Part shown: positions 1-12,240 of the stretch, piece after piece
Layout of the letters: every line of letters begins with the position of its first letter
How positions within the stretch are numbered: position 1 is the first letter of the stretch
Assembly: GCF_009870125.1 (NCBI RefSeq)
Contig: NC_046681.1
Coordinates: 12,971,001-13,035,000 of the forward strand
Origin: Drosophila pseudoobscura
Lineage: Eukaryota; Arthropoda; Insecta; Diptera; Drosophilidae
Length of the DNA: 64,000 nucleotides
Direction: 5' to 3'
The notes under the pieces: model-generated
What the model was told of the DNA's origin: nothing
The model's database searches: none
The model's input: only the letters and a program-made list of their open reading frames with translations
Translations under genes and position numbers: made by a program

Positions 1-2660
1 GCAGACCAACTAGGGTATTAGAGCTTCGTTCTCAGGACTTCAAATTTTTTTGTGGTGAACGTTTTGCTGGAATTTAACAACTGACCGCACACACAAAAAT
101 ATTTTTGCCACACCCGAGGCGACAACAAACCCACAACGATGGCGGAGGAACAACAGTCGAGGGAAGGCCTCAAGTGCCGCAAGAGCACTTAATACTAATT
201 AGCTTTGCGCCTACGCCGTGACCTACGACCTGCCCTGGCAAGCGGGTGGCATTTCCGGCTACAGAGCCGCTTCCTGTGGCATGGATAGGGGGGGCGGGGG
301 ACCTCTGCCTTGGCGGCATTGGCAATCTGTGCCGCGCTTAAGTGGCCGCAACACGCAGCAACATGAAAAGTCTGGGGCAAGGGTGGGTCAACAGCTTTGG
401 GGCGTCATTTTTATGAGCTAATTAAGTTGTTAGACCTGATGAAAAACTCATTTCGGCGGAGGTCCATATCTAATTTGCATTAATTACGAGCTGGCGACAA
501 CAGGCCAATAAATGACGAATAAGTGAGCAACACACTGCCTTACTTTCGGTTTTTGTCAAATGTCAAAAGTCAAAAGGCAAAAGGCTTTAAGCCACATTGC
601 TGGACAATTAATAATCCTCAGCCTTTTGCTGCCTCTCCGTTTTGCCACCCAAATAATTGGCTGGCAATTTGCATTTATTGGCAGCTCCAAAAAAAAACCA
701 ACACACATATTCGTAGAAAATAAGATAAGAGGGGCAACTTTCTGCCGCAAAGACTTGCAAGAATGTTTGTGCAACACTTTCAACACTTTCCATGTTGCAC
801 AGAATGTTGTCGTTCGTCTTGCCTAGTGCAAATTTGCACATAGTTTATAATTTGCTTAGCAACTCGGGGCTGGTCCTGCTTCTGGTCCTGGTCCAGAGCA
901 ATAGCAATTGAAATGAGAGCGCACAACTTTTTAATGGCCACCGGCTCGAGGAAGTTGCACAAGACGCTCCACAGATGGGTTGGCCAGGCCGAAAACTTTT
1001 CGAATTATGAATGAATGGCTAAGCACTTTTTATGGGCGTTGCACTGGAAGAACGACGACATCAATTCCTCGCCGTTTTCTAAGGGCGTCGTCTTAATCGG
1101 AAAAGTTTTCAATTTTGAAAAGATGTAAAGGGTTATCCTTCCCCCTTCCCCTTCACTAAATAGCGTTTAGAGATTTCCATACGTACGGTCTACTTATTGT
1201 ATTTCAAATATAAGCTGGATGTTGTAAAATCAACTTTAAAATAGTTTCAATTCGCATTTGGCGACTGATTCAGTTTTTCATTTATTGGTCAAAAATCCAG
1301 TTAATGGAAATCAAAATCCATCTGAAACCAGAGTTGATTTCCTAATCACAACAATCAGCTACAAAAAATAGCAATCTGGAATCGGGACAATTAAATGCTC
1401 CCTGGGGTGCCATCAGCACATGGACACTTTGATGAATAGCCATCAAAATTGTTGGCTGTCCCCTGGGGTGCCAGGGGGTGCCCACAATAAATGCCAATTT
1501 GTTATTTTTGCTCTTTTTTCACCGAAATTCCAGCCGAGTTTTGGCGAGTTTGGACAAACAAATTGAACAATGATTAATCATTATTGAGATGACATAATTA
1601 TTTCGCCAGCCAGCAATCAAGTTTGAGCAGTGGCTGTTAATGAAATCGTTGACAGAAAAGAAATTCTCTCAGCTATACTCAACTCGTAATGATTGTGTAA
1701 TGAATGTGCTGGCCAAAAGTTTCGCCCGACCAACTTTGAGGAGCGGACCGGATCGGAGCCGAACAAAAGTGTTACCTTATTGAGCTGCTCAGCGCGGACT
1801 CTGGTGTCGCTGTCGTGATAAATTATGTTAATAATGTTGAGTAGGCAACTTGGCTGAAAGTTGAAAGCTACAAAAGTTTTTGCCAGAGCGGGCTCCTGGC
1901 TCATCCCTTGTCAAGAATCAGGCCACGTCCCAGAGCCGCACTTGCTATGCTGCCGCCCCGTTTCGACCATTTTTCGACCATAATATTGTGTGCATATCAT
2001 ATTGAGTGGGTCGCCCTAAGTAGTTGGCCACACTTTCTGGCCAGCAAACTCGCATACTTTATTAATTCACTTAGCAAAGTGTAATCCTATCACGTCAATA
2101 AGATTATGGTTTTCAGAATCTTTAATATTTTTCCTCTTGCCAGCCAGCCAGCCAGGGCACCCATCTCCATCTCCACCCCCACCGCCCATTGGCACTTGTT
2201 GTTGCTGTTTATGGAAATCAGAACCCTCAACTTGGCTTTGGCTTTCGCAGTTGGCGTCATGCATAACAATGACTTACTTTTCCGAGGCATCGTCCTCCTC
2301 CTGGAGGGGCGTCGCTTTTTAATATGTGAGGAGCACTCATTTTTATTTAACTAGATTGTGCTGTGGTGGTTTTTGTTGGTGTTTTGGCTCTGGCAGCTTG
2401 CTTTTATGATTATTAAAATGTTACATATGTTTTGCCAGGTCTCCTAGTTCCTGAGCCCAGCTTTATTTTGGCCGATTCAATTGATTTTTAACAATGGTAA
2501 TTTCCAATAGAATTGTCCCTAGATTCTATACAGATTCTTTAGATTGATTCCTACATAATTCGATTAATCTACCTATGTAGGGTATACAAAGCCCAACTCT
2601 ACGTCAGTATAGCCTTTCGATTCCAGTCAAAGCCAAATGATCGAAACAACATTCTCCAAT
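1..2660. other. Non-coding region, no gene seen
   Basis: No open frame here has a convincing start context, splice structure or recognisable domain. The frames present are short and shift between strands. The sequence is AT-rich, with oligo-A and oligo-T runs and a C-rich patch near 2155-2190. It ends at the TATA box of the zinc-finger gene that follows. Regulatory function cannot be judged from sequence alone. Confidence 0.6.
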
Positions 2661-2665
2661 ATTTT

Positions 2666-2672
2666 TATATAA
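2666..2672 (+). promoter_or_regulatory. TATA box of the RING/TRAF-type gene
   Basis: TATATAA lies 62 nt upstream of the ATG at 2728. A start about 30 nt downstream would give a 5' leader of only about 30 nt. The assignment rests on position and consensus only; no strong initiator was recognised. Confidence 0.45.
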
Positions 2673-2727
2673 CGCTATCATACCAACGTGATCCACAAAT
2701 ATCTCGGGACTCGGCCTTTGAAGAATC

Positions 2728-3876
2728 ATGGAACTTTCTGAAAGTTCTGAGGAGGAGGATGCGGAGGATGCGTGCCCATCAAAATCGTCGTCTGGAGGGG
2801 GCAGTGGGAATATTTGCGAATGTACGGATGAACGTTGCTGCCTTTGCCGCCTGTTCGATAAAGGCGACTACGACGACATCGGGAATGTGCCCTTCTTCGG
2901 TGTTATCCCGACAGACGTGGAGGGCAGCCCTTTTCTGGATGAAACAATTCGCCAGGAATTTCACTGCAATCGCTGTGGCACGATCCCAGTCGGTCGGATC
3001 TATCAGTGCCACAAAGGCCACCTCATCTGTGAAGGCTGCCATCAGGTGCAGGTGCTGGACAAGATGCTGTTCCAAGCGCTTGGCACCTGTCCGAAGTGCA
3101 GTGCCCGGATGTACCGTCACGCGCCCAACCGGAACATCATCGCTGAGCGAATCCTATCCGAGATGCAAATGGCCTGCGAGTATTGCGGGGCCAAGATGGT
3201 GCGTGCCGCCCTCCGATCGCACTTCCATAGCGAGTGCCAAGGACGCCTGGTGAGCTGCAAGTACAAGCGCATTGGATGCCCCTGGTACGGTCCAGCCTCA
3301 GAGATCGCCGCACATCATGAAACGTGTGAGTTTCCAGGGAAAACGGGGGCCGAGTTGATGGAGTACCTCCGTCCAATACAGGCCGAACGAGATGCAAGGC
3401 TACAAATACTCGCCAAGATCGAGGATACGCTGTTGCGATCCCAATTGACCGTGCGCCTGTTGCACGTCCTGCCTCAAGGACCTATTCGCAAGTTTCCACA
3501 CAACGAGTTCGTCTTGGTGAATGAGTTCCGAACACACTTCATGAAATGGTCGCTGCTCATCATGTGGCAGAGTCCAGCTGCCGACGATGATCATCCGCAG
3601 CCCATGGGCTCGCTCCACTTCCGATTAAAAATCGAACGGCCGGAGAACTCGTCTTCCAATCTGGTGTTTACCTATGCTCTGGTCCACGGCAGCCACTCCG
3701 AGGTAGCCTTTCTGCCGAACCTCTGCGACCGTATCGAGTTCTCCAGCAACCAGTTGCTGGGACCGCCAGTTATGATCTATCGCCACACCATGTCGCATTG
3801 CAAGAAGCTTCTGATCGACCGGGGAATCTACGCTCGTCTCCTGATCACCCGTCACGATTCGCGGTTGCCATTGTGA
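2728..3876 (+). CDS. RING/TRAF-type zinc-finger protein, CYHR1/ZFTRAF1-like
   Basis: An intact 382-codon single-exon frame. The first ~25 residues are acidic and Ser-rich. A Cys cluster follows at 30-40. A RING-like finger has C80, C83, C94, H98, C101, C104, C121 and C124, with the last pair in a CPKC motif. TRAF/SIAH-type Cys/His pairs follow at C150/C153, H165/C170, C177/C184 and H197/C200. The remaining C-terminal ~180 residues resemble the substrate-binding half of TRAF/SIAH-type proteins. By family, this is a candidate E3 ubiquitin ligase or zinc-binding adaptor related to CYHR1/ZFTRAF1; ligase activity is inference. The absence of introns, short predicted leader and lack of a canonical AATAAA soon after the stop would fit an old retrocopy of an intron-containing paralogue, but this is unproven. 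The ATG at 2728 is chosen because it is the first in the frame and lies just downstream of the TATA box. Confidence 0.85.
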   Translation: MELSESSEEEDAEDACPSKSSSGGGSGNICECTDERCCLCRLFDKGDYDDIGNVPFFGVIPTDVEGSPFLDETIRQEFHCNRCGTIPVGRIYQCHKGHLICEGCHQVQVLDKMLFQALGTCPKCSARMYRHAPNRNIIAERILSEMQMACEYCGAKMVRAALRSHFHSECQGRLVSCKYKRIGCPWYGPASEIAAHHETCEFPGKTGAELMEYLRPIQAERDARLQILAKIEDTLLRSQLTVRLLHVLPQGPIRKFPHNEFVLVNEFRTHFMKWSLLIMWQSPAADDDHPQPMGSLHFRLKIERPENSSSNLVFTYALVHGSHSEVAFLPNLCDRIEFSSNQLLGPPVMIYRHTMSHCKKLLIDRGIYARLLITRHDSRLPL

Positions 3877-6800
3877 AATTTCATCAAGTTTTAATATTTA
3901 TCCATCCATCCACATCCCGAACAAGTATCCCCAAATGGAAACATCACTAGTCTGTACAATCATCATGAGATCAATCATCACACAGTTAAATTTGATTTAT
4001 CACTCGGATCGCTACTCTACTGCTCATGTATGTATTGCTCTAAGATCTACGAAAGATTTACTTAATATTCCATACATCTATTCCACATATACTTTAGCTG
4101 GAGCAGAGCTTCAATCATTTTGATTGAGGTAAACACAATTTGTATTTTAGAGGTAGAGCTTGCAGCGCTCCCAGAGAGGAAGAAACATAATCGCACAGGA
4201 GATCTGCCCGTTCCGTTCCCGTCCTTGGAGCACTTCGAATTGGTCACATTGCCGGGCTGTTTACAGTGAAGCATCGTTAAGACAACAATGCGAGTGCATG
4301 CCGGAGAAACCAAAAGCAATTACGCCGTCTTGTTGACCAGAAACGACTAGAAAAACAGAAAAGCAGCCGAACCAGGATGGATTGGGGGAGATGAGATGGG
4401 ACAGAGCGGGACAGAGGGCAAAAACATGTACATGTCCGGTGCAATAAACATTCATTACGAATGGGCCAAAGTGCCACAAACAGAGAAGGATACGTATACG
4501 TATACGGACAGCCAGCTTGCTGAAAAGAAAGCGACCGTATACTCGTAGTTGGGCTGGCCTTAGTTTTTATGGCACAGCTGCCACTGGCAAGCAGACAGCC
4601 AGGAAATCAAAGCAGGGTACAGGACACAGGACACACACAGGCGCGTGGGAGTCCTGCAAGAGAAGACATGTAGCAGAGGAATACTTTGCTCCGGAATTGA
4701 ACAATAAAATAAATGATATTTGCCCAAGTAGCCGGGCTTCGCTTTTAAATTCAATAAAATTTTATGAAAATGCTGCGATTAAGTTGTATATACCCTGGCA
4801 CATATGTGTGAAAGGATCAGAGGGAAGCTGGCAGCAAAAAAAAAAGGTCAAGGCATGTCGAAATGAAATTGACTTTTACGACAACGGTCCGAGATCGAAG
4901 CGTGCCGTGGAACAAAAAACTATATAATCAGTGCCTCAAGTGCAACAGCTGCTGCAACAATCCAAGCAATCCAAGCAATCCAAGAAAAACGCCAGCCAGC
5001 CATTTATTTATTTTCGACCAAACAGCCTTCCAAACCGTTCACCAGGAAAAAGCAGCTCATTTCAATTCCCCAGCAAAAACGAGATAAATAATTCCTGCGG
5101 AACAATGCTTCTTTATATAACTGGAAGCATTTCATTTTGATTTCTCTTTTGAAAACAAAACTATTTGCTCACGGTCCCAAATTGGGAAAAGTTCACTTCA
5201 GGATTTTGCATTTCAAAGGAAGACAGCAAAGGATATATTTTTTAATTACTATAAATATCTTTAACATTTATCTGCCGCAAAGGTTTTTTGGATTTGTGTC
5301 CATTATTTGATACAAGGATGGAACTTTATTTGATATCCACTAAATTAAGTTACATTCCTCTTCGAAGGGATTCTTTTTTCGGCGAAAAGAAATTGTTTCT
5401 GTTTTCCAGAATACTCGTAATATTTCAGTCGTTTCTTTTGCACTTATTTCCGTATTCAAGTGTGCGTTTTCTTCATTTGAAATTTTAATTAAAAATACTT
5501 TTATTTATCGTATTTATTTGTATTTTTCCACCTCAGTTCTCCCGGGTTTTCCCTCGCTCGCTTGGTTTTTTGTTGAGTTTTTTTTTTTTGCCGCTTCGAA
5601 ACGCGTGTGACAAATGCGTGGCCATAACTTTCTGCAGTGGCATGTGTGACATTTATTACAACATTTTTAAGGTGCTGCCTGCTGGCAGGACACCAGGAGT
5701 GGCAGAAGTGGCAGGGGAGTGCTCGCTAATAAATTAGCTACCATTTCAAGCGCAGAGCAAATTGGCATTGGAGCCCACATATGCTGGGTGTCTGAAAGGA
5801 TGCGGCTGATGCCAAATAAATCATACCTCTCACAAATAATGTGGCATTGCTTTGGACATTCATTAAATGTGCTGCACCGCAAAACCCACCAGCTAGAGGT
5901 GGCAATTCAATTTTAATTAAATTTCCAGTAGCCACAAGAACTAGGAAATGCTCGGCATTCGGGATTTATTTGATATAATAAATGAAGATGTTGAGCCAAA
6001 TGGATGTGTTTAATATTCTGATAATTGCAGCTTTGATGGCAAGTATTTTAATTGGGTTTCCGCCTCAAAGATGTAATAAACCGATATACAATGCTACGTA
6101 CGTACATATGCACTTTTAATCCTCTAAAAATAATTGAATAGTATCCATTTCTAGCGTGTAGCTGGTCTGATGCTTACATCATTAACTCACATTTACTTTG
6201 ACCTACTGGCATGCTGGTAGTAGGAGCTGCCGCCTTTTAAATTACGTTGAAATTAAAGCTTGTGGCCCATAAGCATTTTGCAAGCAATTAGAAGGGCACC
6301 AACACATAAACATGAACAAAACAGCACACAGATACATGCACACGTAACATATGTATGTGTGTGTGTTACAGTGGAGGGCATCATATGCTCCTCAGTATCG
6401 CATCCGGTATAGACCGAGCATCACAAATGATGCCGCCCCACACTCCACCTAAAATGGCCCGCAGCGTAAATTACGCGTATAAAATGAACATTAGATTCAT
6501 ATTTTAATGTGTGGGTGAGGGCTGCACAGACACCCTCACCCGCACACAGTCGCACATTACTCACACACACAAGAGAACATAAATAAAAGCAGGGAATTCC
6601 ACACAGAGACTCCCTTCTCTTCCTCTCTCTCTTGGCGAATGCCAACGCCAGAGACGCTGAAAAAAGGTTATGCCAAATAACCTGCAGCTATGACAAACAC
6701 AAATACAAACAGACACACACACACACAGCTGAATGTCCTTGCGCGTGTGTATTTGTGTGTGTGTGTGCGTGCGTACTTATTTCCATTACAAATGAGCTTA

Positions 6801-9800
6801 TTATGCGCTCAAGTCACAAAGTCATTGCGACTTAAAAGGATTTGCATGTGATTAGCAGCCCGAAATGTAAGCAAAAGAAAGTCCTGCGCCAAAAGACAAA
6901 AACAACCAGAGGCAATAAACAGGAAGGAAATCGACTAGTTGATACCACTTATCCGACTTATCCACTGCTACTTAAACTGAAATTATTATAGTATACATTT
7001 TCCATGAAGGGGCTTTTTTGGAAATGTATCGATATGTTTTAGAAAATAGCTTATGGATTAAATATTTGTATACTTGTATTTCAGTATAAGCGGATATTTT
7101 CCATACTCCAAGCAATCATCAGGCAGGTACTATATACCCTACAAGGGGAGGGTGCAAAAAACAAAAGCCAAAGACGATTTGTAAGTACTTCCCAGGGAAC
7201 CACGTGCGTACGAGGGTGTGCGTGCAAGTGAGTGTATTTATGGTTGTATTTGGAAAATTGCCGAGAGCCGAAAGACGACAGCCGGAAAGAGGGCAGCATA
7301 AAAACAATGAACACATCATAATCATAATTCTTGTAGGCTAATTTCGGGGGCAAGTGAGTGACTGGCGAAATGTGGTGCATAAATTGGTTAGCTCTTTATT
7401 CTCGAATGCATTAAATGGGAAACAGGCGGCTTGGGCGCAGGCTCTAGCTGGGATCTGGCCTTGGCCCAAGCTACGGGAATGGGAATAGACATTCAAATCG
7501 ATAGACTCGACACTGACAGCAGGCAGAAGCAGAGAGGCCAGTGCGGGCCAGTGGAGGCCGGAGGAGGCCAGAGGTAGAGGAGGGCAGAAACTGGCACCAA
7601 GGATGAGGCTAAGGCTGAAGCAGTGTCTTTGCGCTTCGATTACCTTGCATAATGGGCGACGTCTTCTTTTGCATAAGCGGTGAAAATTTGCACAAAAGAA
7701 GAGGGCAAATAGAAAAGCACTTATTCGTTTTAGCAGCAACTGCTGAAGTGGCAGTGGGAGAAGGAGGTGGCGAAGGCGCAGGCGAAGGCGAAGGCGACTG
7801 TCAAGGCTATGTAATTGAAGCTGACTTGAAAGTGTTGCTTAAGCCAGAGCAACGAGGGCAGAAGTGGGCAAAGAAGACAGTTGGCCCGGACGAGGCAAAT
7901 ATCGATTAACTGACGGGAGAAAAGGCTTCGCCTGAATAAAATATGCATTTCTTTTGGGCCATGTTTTCAATCAAATTCTGCATTACTCTTCGAGGCTTAA
8001 GCCGTCCGGGCAGCTACAAAAATGCTTTCTAAATAGATATTGCATACGAAAATGTCGGTATGTGTTTATCTACGGAATTATAATGACGTCAAATGGAAGC
8101 AATGACTTGCACTCGGGATGCCCACTCCCGCAGCCCCTCCCCGCAGGAGGACTAGCAAACAAGTCAAGAGTGAAAGACCAAGGAAATGCAGAGAAACGAA
8201 TTATGCCAGACAGAGCATGAATGGCCCGAAAGAGCGACTGGATCTGGATCGGATCTGGGGCCATTGAAATAGAACTTGGCACAAAAGGCTAGACCTGAAG
8301 TTTAGCTAAAAGCCAGATAAATAAATAAATAAACATACAATAAGAGGGCGAGTACGGCTATAGGAAAAAAGGAGATTTGTTGGAGAAAATGGTTGTGCAT
8401 AAAATAAAATAAATCCCAATTCAAATAGAGGTGAACGGCAGACAACAATGAGCAATGATGAGGCAGAAGTACGCATAAGTGGGTTCCCAGTGCAGGACTT
8501 CATTTGCGAGCACTTGGCCAAGTTTAAGCATTACACACACACACACACACATATGCCACGTTTCGGCTTAGACTTGCAGAGCTGTTAGCTTTAAAACTTG
8601 CTAAACATATGAGGGCAGAGAGAGAGAGTGAAGGACCCGAAATTAAGGATGTATGGCACGTGTTCTGAGCCCGCTGGCTATTAAGCGACACTCCAGAGGG
8701 AGGCAGGAGAGACAGGGACTGGGATAAGATTGAGAGAGCGAGTAAACTGTGCATAAAACTCAATCAAGTCGAGACAACAGCCAGCACACATCAATGGCCT
8801 TTACAAACCCGAGTGTTCGCCATCTTGCCTGCCTGCCATTGTCCCTGCAGGCATGTCAGGCTCTAATGCAAGCCCTGACACGGCTTCCATCCCTCCCCTG
8901 CGCCCAACTGCACCTCACCGGCTGCTTATAAAACTGGAAGCACCGTGTAAGACAATGGCCCCAGCCAGAAACCATTGTTTTGGCAACAAGGCAACACAAA
9001 AAAAAACCCTGCTGCTTTCTCTCACTCTCTCTCCATGTCCTCGTTTGCCCTTTTGCTGCTCGGGGCCCCTGTGAAAGGCACCGGGTGAAAGTCAAATAAC
9101 TTAAGCAAATGTGAGAGGGCCCAAAGAGTGAGGTCCCGCCCGGGCCAACTGTCAGAGCATGGCCCGAAGCAAGTGTCGTCCCTCGTTGCAAGCGACTTAG
9201 TCTGGGATCTAGGAATGGGATTCGGATTCGGACTGGGACTGGGACTGAGACTGAGACCCTGCGCTCGCTTTTGCTCTTTTCTTTTAGATCCTATTGCGGA
9301 ATGAATCGAAGTGCATGTATATATTTATTTCCTCCCTCAGATAGGCGCACATCAAATAATTCTCGGTATTTCCCGAACCTAACAGGCCATAGTCATCCAT
9401 CGACCTGGCCATAGACAAGAAGGACTTCTAGACTCTAGATAGATCTCGCTGTTGTTAGGTTTAAGATGAATACAAATGTTTTCCACTTATTTATTTAGTG
9501 AAGAGTGGAGAAGTGAAGATCACCTGAGAAGAGAGGAATTCAGTCTGAAGTTAGACACAGAAACAGACAGTCTGGGCTGGCTGAGGAAATTCAAGCGCAC
9601 GATGTGCCGCTCTATATAAATCAGGCTACGATACATGTATGTATGTTTGTCCAAAATACCGTCAATATTTCCGAGTCGTAGTATTCAAAAATATCGGGAG
9701 ACGGACGAGGATTCCCCACTCAATTAGCAGTTCGAAGCGGCCGTAGAGCTTCGGCATGCTTCAGTTTTTGGAATGCTCCTATTTGTTGCACAGCTGCTGG

Positions 9801-11580
9801 TCCCTCCCAATGGTTCAAAAGCGCGAAAAGTAGGCATTAGGTGGCATTCCTCGTATGCTGTGTAAATTGGAACGGAATGGAAGCAACCTTCCACTTTCAA
9901 TTGTCATCATGACCGCCTTTCCTAGACCATGAAACTGCTGGCGAATCGTCTAAATAGTGGATGAGGACAATGCAGCTCATCTGTGCAGGAGGAGGTGAGG
10001 ATGTCCAGTCCAATCCCACCCCGTGGGACATGCGAGCTCCCCTTTGTCGACTGCTGTGGCAAATCCTTTGTTCACATACTAAGCGCTTTTTAATTAGTTT
10101 TGCAAGTACGGTCATCCAGGAACCCTGAAAATCAGAACCAAGGGTCTACCAATAAATTCCGGAACATTGCCCTGCTTGAACTCATGAAACCCAACTGATT
10201 CCTGTCGCCTGGAGCACATAAAAACGTTTATTCTTGAATCTCCAAGCCTTCATTTAAAGCTTAGCTGATTTTCAGTTAAAGGAGCGCAGCTGCTATTTTC
10301 GGCCAAATAATAAACCCTTGTAAATCATTTCAACGAATGCTGGCCACGTGATTTCCACCCGCACGTGCTGCACCTCCTCCTCCACCTCCCCCTCCTCATC
10401 CAGCAACATCTGCCGAAGCAGAAATTATTGGCAAAGCGTTTAAGCGCAATAAATATGTTTGATTGCTGGCAAGTTGCCCAAAAGATATACAAAGATAAAT
10501 ATATACATGCTGAGGACTGGGGCATGGGCCGAGCGAAGAGCAGAAATCGTTGGCTTAAAGCCTCCTGCGATCACAGCCGAATCGTGGCAGAGCGCAAATT
10601 TGTAATTCATTTAAACGCGCTAGTAAATCGCTGCAAGCTGTTTGCTCTGCAATTTTTAATAGCCGCTGATTGTACTGTACGTACAATACACTGAGACAAA
10701 TTTGGCTGAAAACTATAAACCATGGCCTCGTCCATAGTCTAAGTCTGAGAATTTTCCTTTGATAAAGTCCATATGCTAAGAAAGTAATTCCTTGGGAATA
10801 TTCGCTAGTAAACTTAAAACTTATTCATTTATTTTTTTGTCAGTGCTCTTTGCGGAGTCGCTCTATGCGCTGCCCCGGAAACTTCACGGATGGGATCCTA
10901 GCTGAATTACCAACACAGCCAGTGGGCCGCGGGCCACGGGCCAGGGCCAGGGCCAGGGCCACGGACAACGTTCGAGTAAATCAAACAACGAAAGCGCAAC
11001 TAAAACGCTTTTGTGCACAATTCGATTATTTACGTTTATTCTTTTTAAATGATATTTCCTTTCCCCGTCTGGCCAACGGGTTGGCGGGTTAGCGGGTTAG
11101 CGCAAAACGGAGACTTGAGACGGGGCGAGGCGAAGGAGAAACCAATTATTTGCGGACGGAGCCGGAACATGAGGAGGCGGAGGAGCAGCAGGAGCTGTAG
11201 CAGGAGCTGGAGCAAAACTGCCAGAGGGCAAGCAATTTGTAAGGAAATGAAGCGTAAGCAGAGAGGAAACGGAAAATATGCTGCAGTTGAAAGGCAGAGC
11301 CAGGGCCAGGTCCAGAGCCAGAGCCAGAGCCACAGCCAGAGCGGCAAACAAAAGATCAAATTAATGGCATCACAGTATCGAGACATCGATGCGGGGCTGA
11401 AACATCAAACACAGCTGAGCAGCCAGGGGAGTGGGTGGAGTGGGTGGAGTGGGTAGAGCGGCTGGCTAATGAGGAGAAAGGTGCTGTTGCAATGAGCAAA
11501 CATTTGAACAGATGCATAGGAAATGTTCTTCATTTCAAAAAGCGAAGACAATGGTACATAGAATGCAGAAATTAAGAGAG
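3877..11580. other. Intergenic region with simple repeats
   Basis: No gene supported. Frames up to about 136 codons occur at 4517-4927 and 11049-11456, but they have non-ATG starts or low-complexity translations and no conserved motif. Visible structure includes a TACGTATACGTATAC palindromic run at 4491-4505, CA/GT tracts between 6350 and 6770, (AC)9 at 8533-8550, GGGACT-type repeats at 9220-9255, and a CCAGGG hexamer run near 10939-10962. The 11160-11340 stretch is a purine-rich, imperfectly repeated block (GAGCAGGAG and CCAGAG units). Confidence 0.6.
8533..8550. repeat. (AC)9 microsatellite
   Basis: An uninterrupted AC run in non-coding DNA. Confidence 0.9.
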
Positions 11581-11587
11581 TATAAAA
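11581..11587 (+). promoter_or_regulatory. TATA box of the Arg/Gly-rich secreted protein gene
   Basis: TATAAAA lies 81 nt upstream of the ATG. A start about 30 nt downstream falls at about 11611, in a CATCAC initiator-like context. This gives a leader of about 50 nt, typical of strongly expressed small Drosophila secretory genes. Confidence 0.7.
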
Positions 11588-11661
11588 CCCACCAGGCGGC
11601 TCATCGAAAGCATCACAACCACTTCCGGAGTTCCACAAGCAACAATTTGTAGACTCTCAGC

Positions 11662-12159
11662 ATGTCAGCCAAGTACGCCCTAATCTTTGCCCTCGCGGCA
11701 CTCTGCTGCCTGGTGGCCACCACAGAGGCAGCGGCCCAGCGTAGCCGGGTGCTCAGCGCTCGTCGCGGCTCCGAGCTGGTGGAGAGGACTGAAGGCAAGG
11801 AGGAGACCGAGGTGGCGGCACAGGAGCAGGAGCAGGAAGAGCAGCAGCCTGAGGATGGTAACCAGCTGGAAGGCCGCAGCGAAGACGATGTCGCCCAGGC
11901 TGAGAACAAGCTGGAAACCACCGACAAGGAAAAGGACACTATTGTGCGCCCCAACAAGGACGACGCCCGTGCCCGGCGCATTGTTCGTGCCGGCCGCCGT
12001 CGTGGTGGACGTCGCGGCGGTCGCCGTGGTGGTCGTCGCGGTGGACGCCGTGGTGGTCGTCGCGGTGGACGCAGGCGCGGTGGTCGTCGTGGCTCTCGTG
12101 CTGGAGCCCGCCGCCGCAAGTCCGTGAAGAGGCGTTCCGGCAAGGGCAACCGAGGATAA
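11662..12159 (+). CDS. Secreted acidic/Arg-Gly-repeat protein, 165 aa
   Basis: A single-exon gene with a full set of signals: TATA at 11581, ATG at 11662, stop at 12157-12159 and AATAAA at 12235. Residues 1 to about 24 form a clear signal peptide (MSAKYALIFALAALCCLVAT, then small residues). Residues about 25-100 are rich in Glu, Gln and Asp. From about residue 107 the chain switches to RRGGRRGG repeats, ending in Arg/Lys-rich sequence. The protein therefore has an acidic N-terminal half and a very basic C-terminal half, with no cysteine in the mature part. I do not recognise a named family. Plausible roles are an abundant secretory product of gland, gut or cuticle, or a polycation-binding or antimicrobial role; these are inference. 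The repeat is GC-rich and in phase, so copy number may vary between strains. Long antisense frames across the repeat are shadows. Confidence 0.85.
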   Translation: MSAKYALIFALAALCCLVATTEAAAQRSRVLSARRGSELVERTEGKEETEVAAQEQEQEEQQPEDGNQLEGRSEDDVAQAENKLETTDKEKDTIVRPNKDDARARRIVRAGRRRGGRRGGRRGGRRGGRRGGRRGGRRRGGRRGSRAGARRRKSVKRRSGKGNRG

Positions 12160-12234
12160 AGACTTCCCTCCGAGGCCTACAAATGCTCCGATACGATCTG
12201 GATTTTTCATTAATGACATGCCGATATACCAAAG

Positions 12235-12240
12235 AATAAA
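12235..12240 (+). terminator. Poly(A) signal of the Arg/Gly-rich protein gene
   Basis: AATAAA lies 76 nt after the stop codon, in AT-rich sequence. It is the first canonical signal downstream. Confidence 0.75.

Noticed and set aside
4517-4927. 136-codon frame
   Set aside because: It begins at a non-ATG codon, has no motif or splice signals, and its length is within what chance gives in this window.
7652-7909. 85-codon frame with a good ATG context
   Set aside because: The middle is a GGCGAAGGCGAAGGC repeat, and there is no TATA, poly(A) signal or splice support.
11049-11456. 135-codon frame rich in Arg, Ser and Gln
   Set aside because: It comes from a purine-rich repeated block. There is no splice or promoter support, and the translation is low-complexity.
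11613-12219. Long antisense and alternate-frame frames over the Arg/Gly gene
   Set aside because: The in-phase GC-rich repeat has no stop codon in several frames. The products are Pro/Arg or Thr/Ala repeats, and only the sense frame has a signal peptide, TATA and poly(A) signal.
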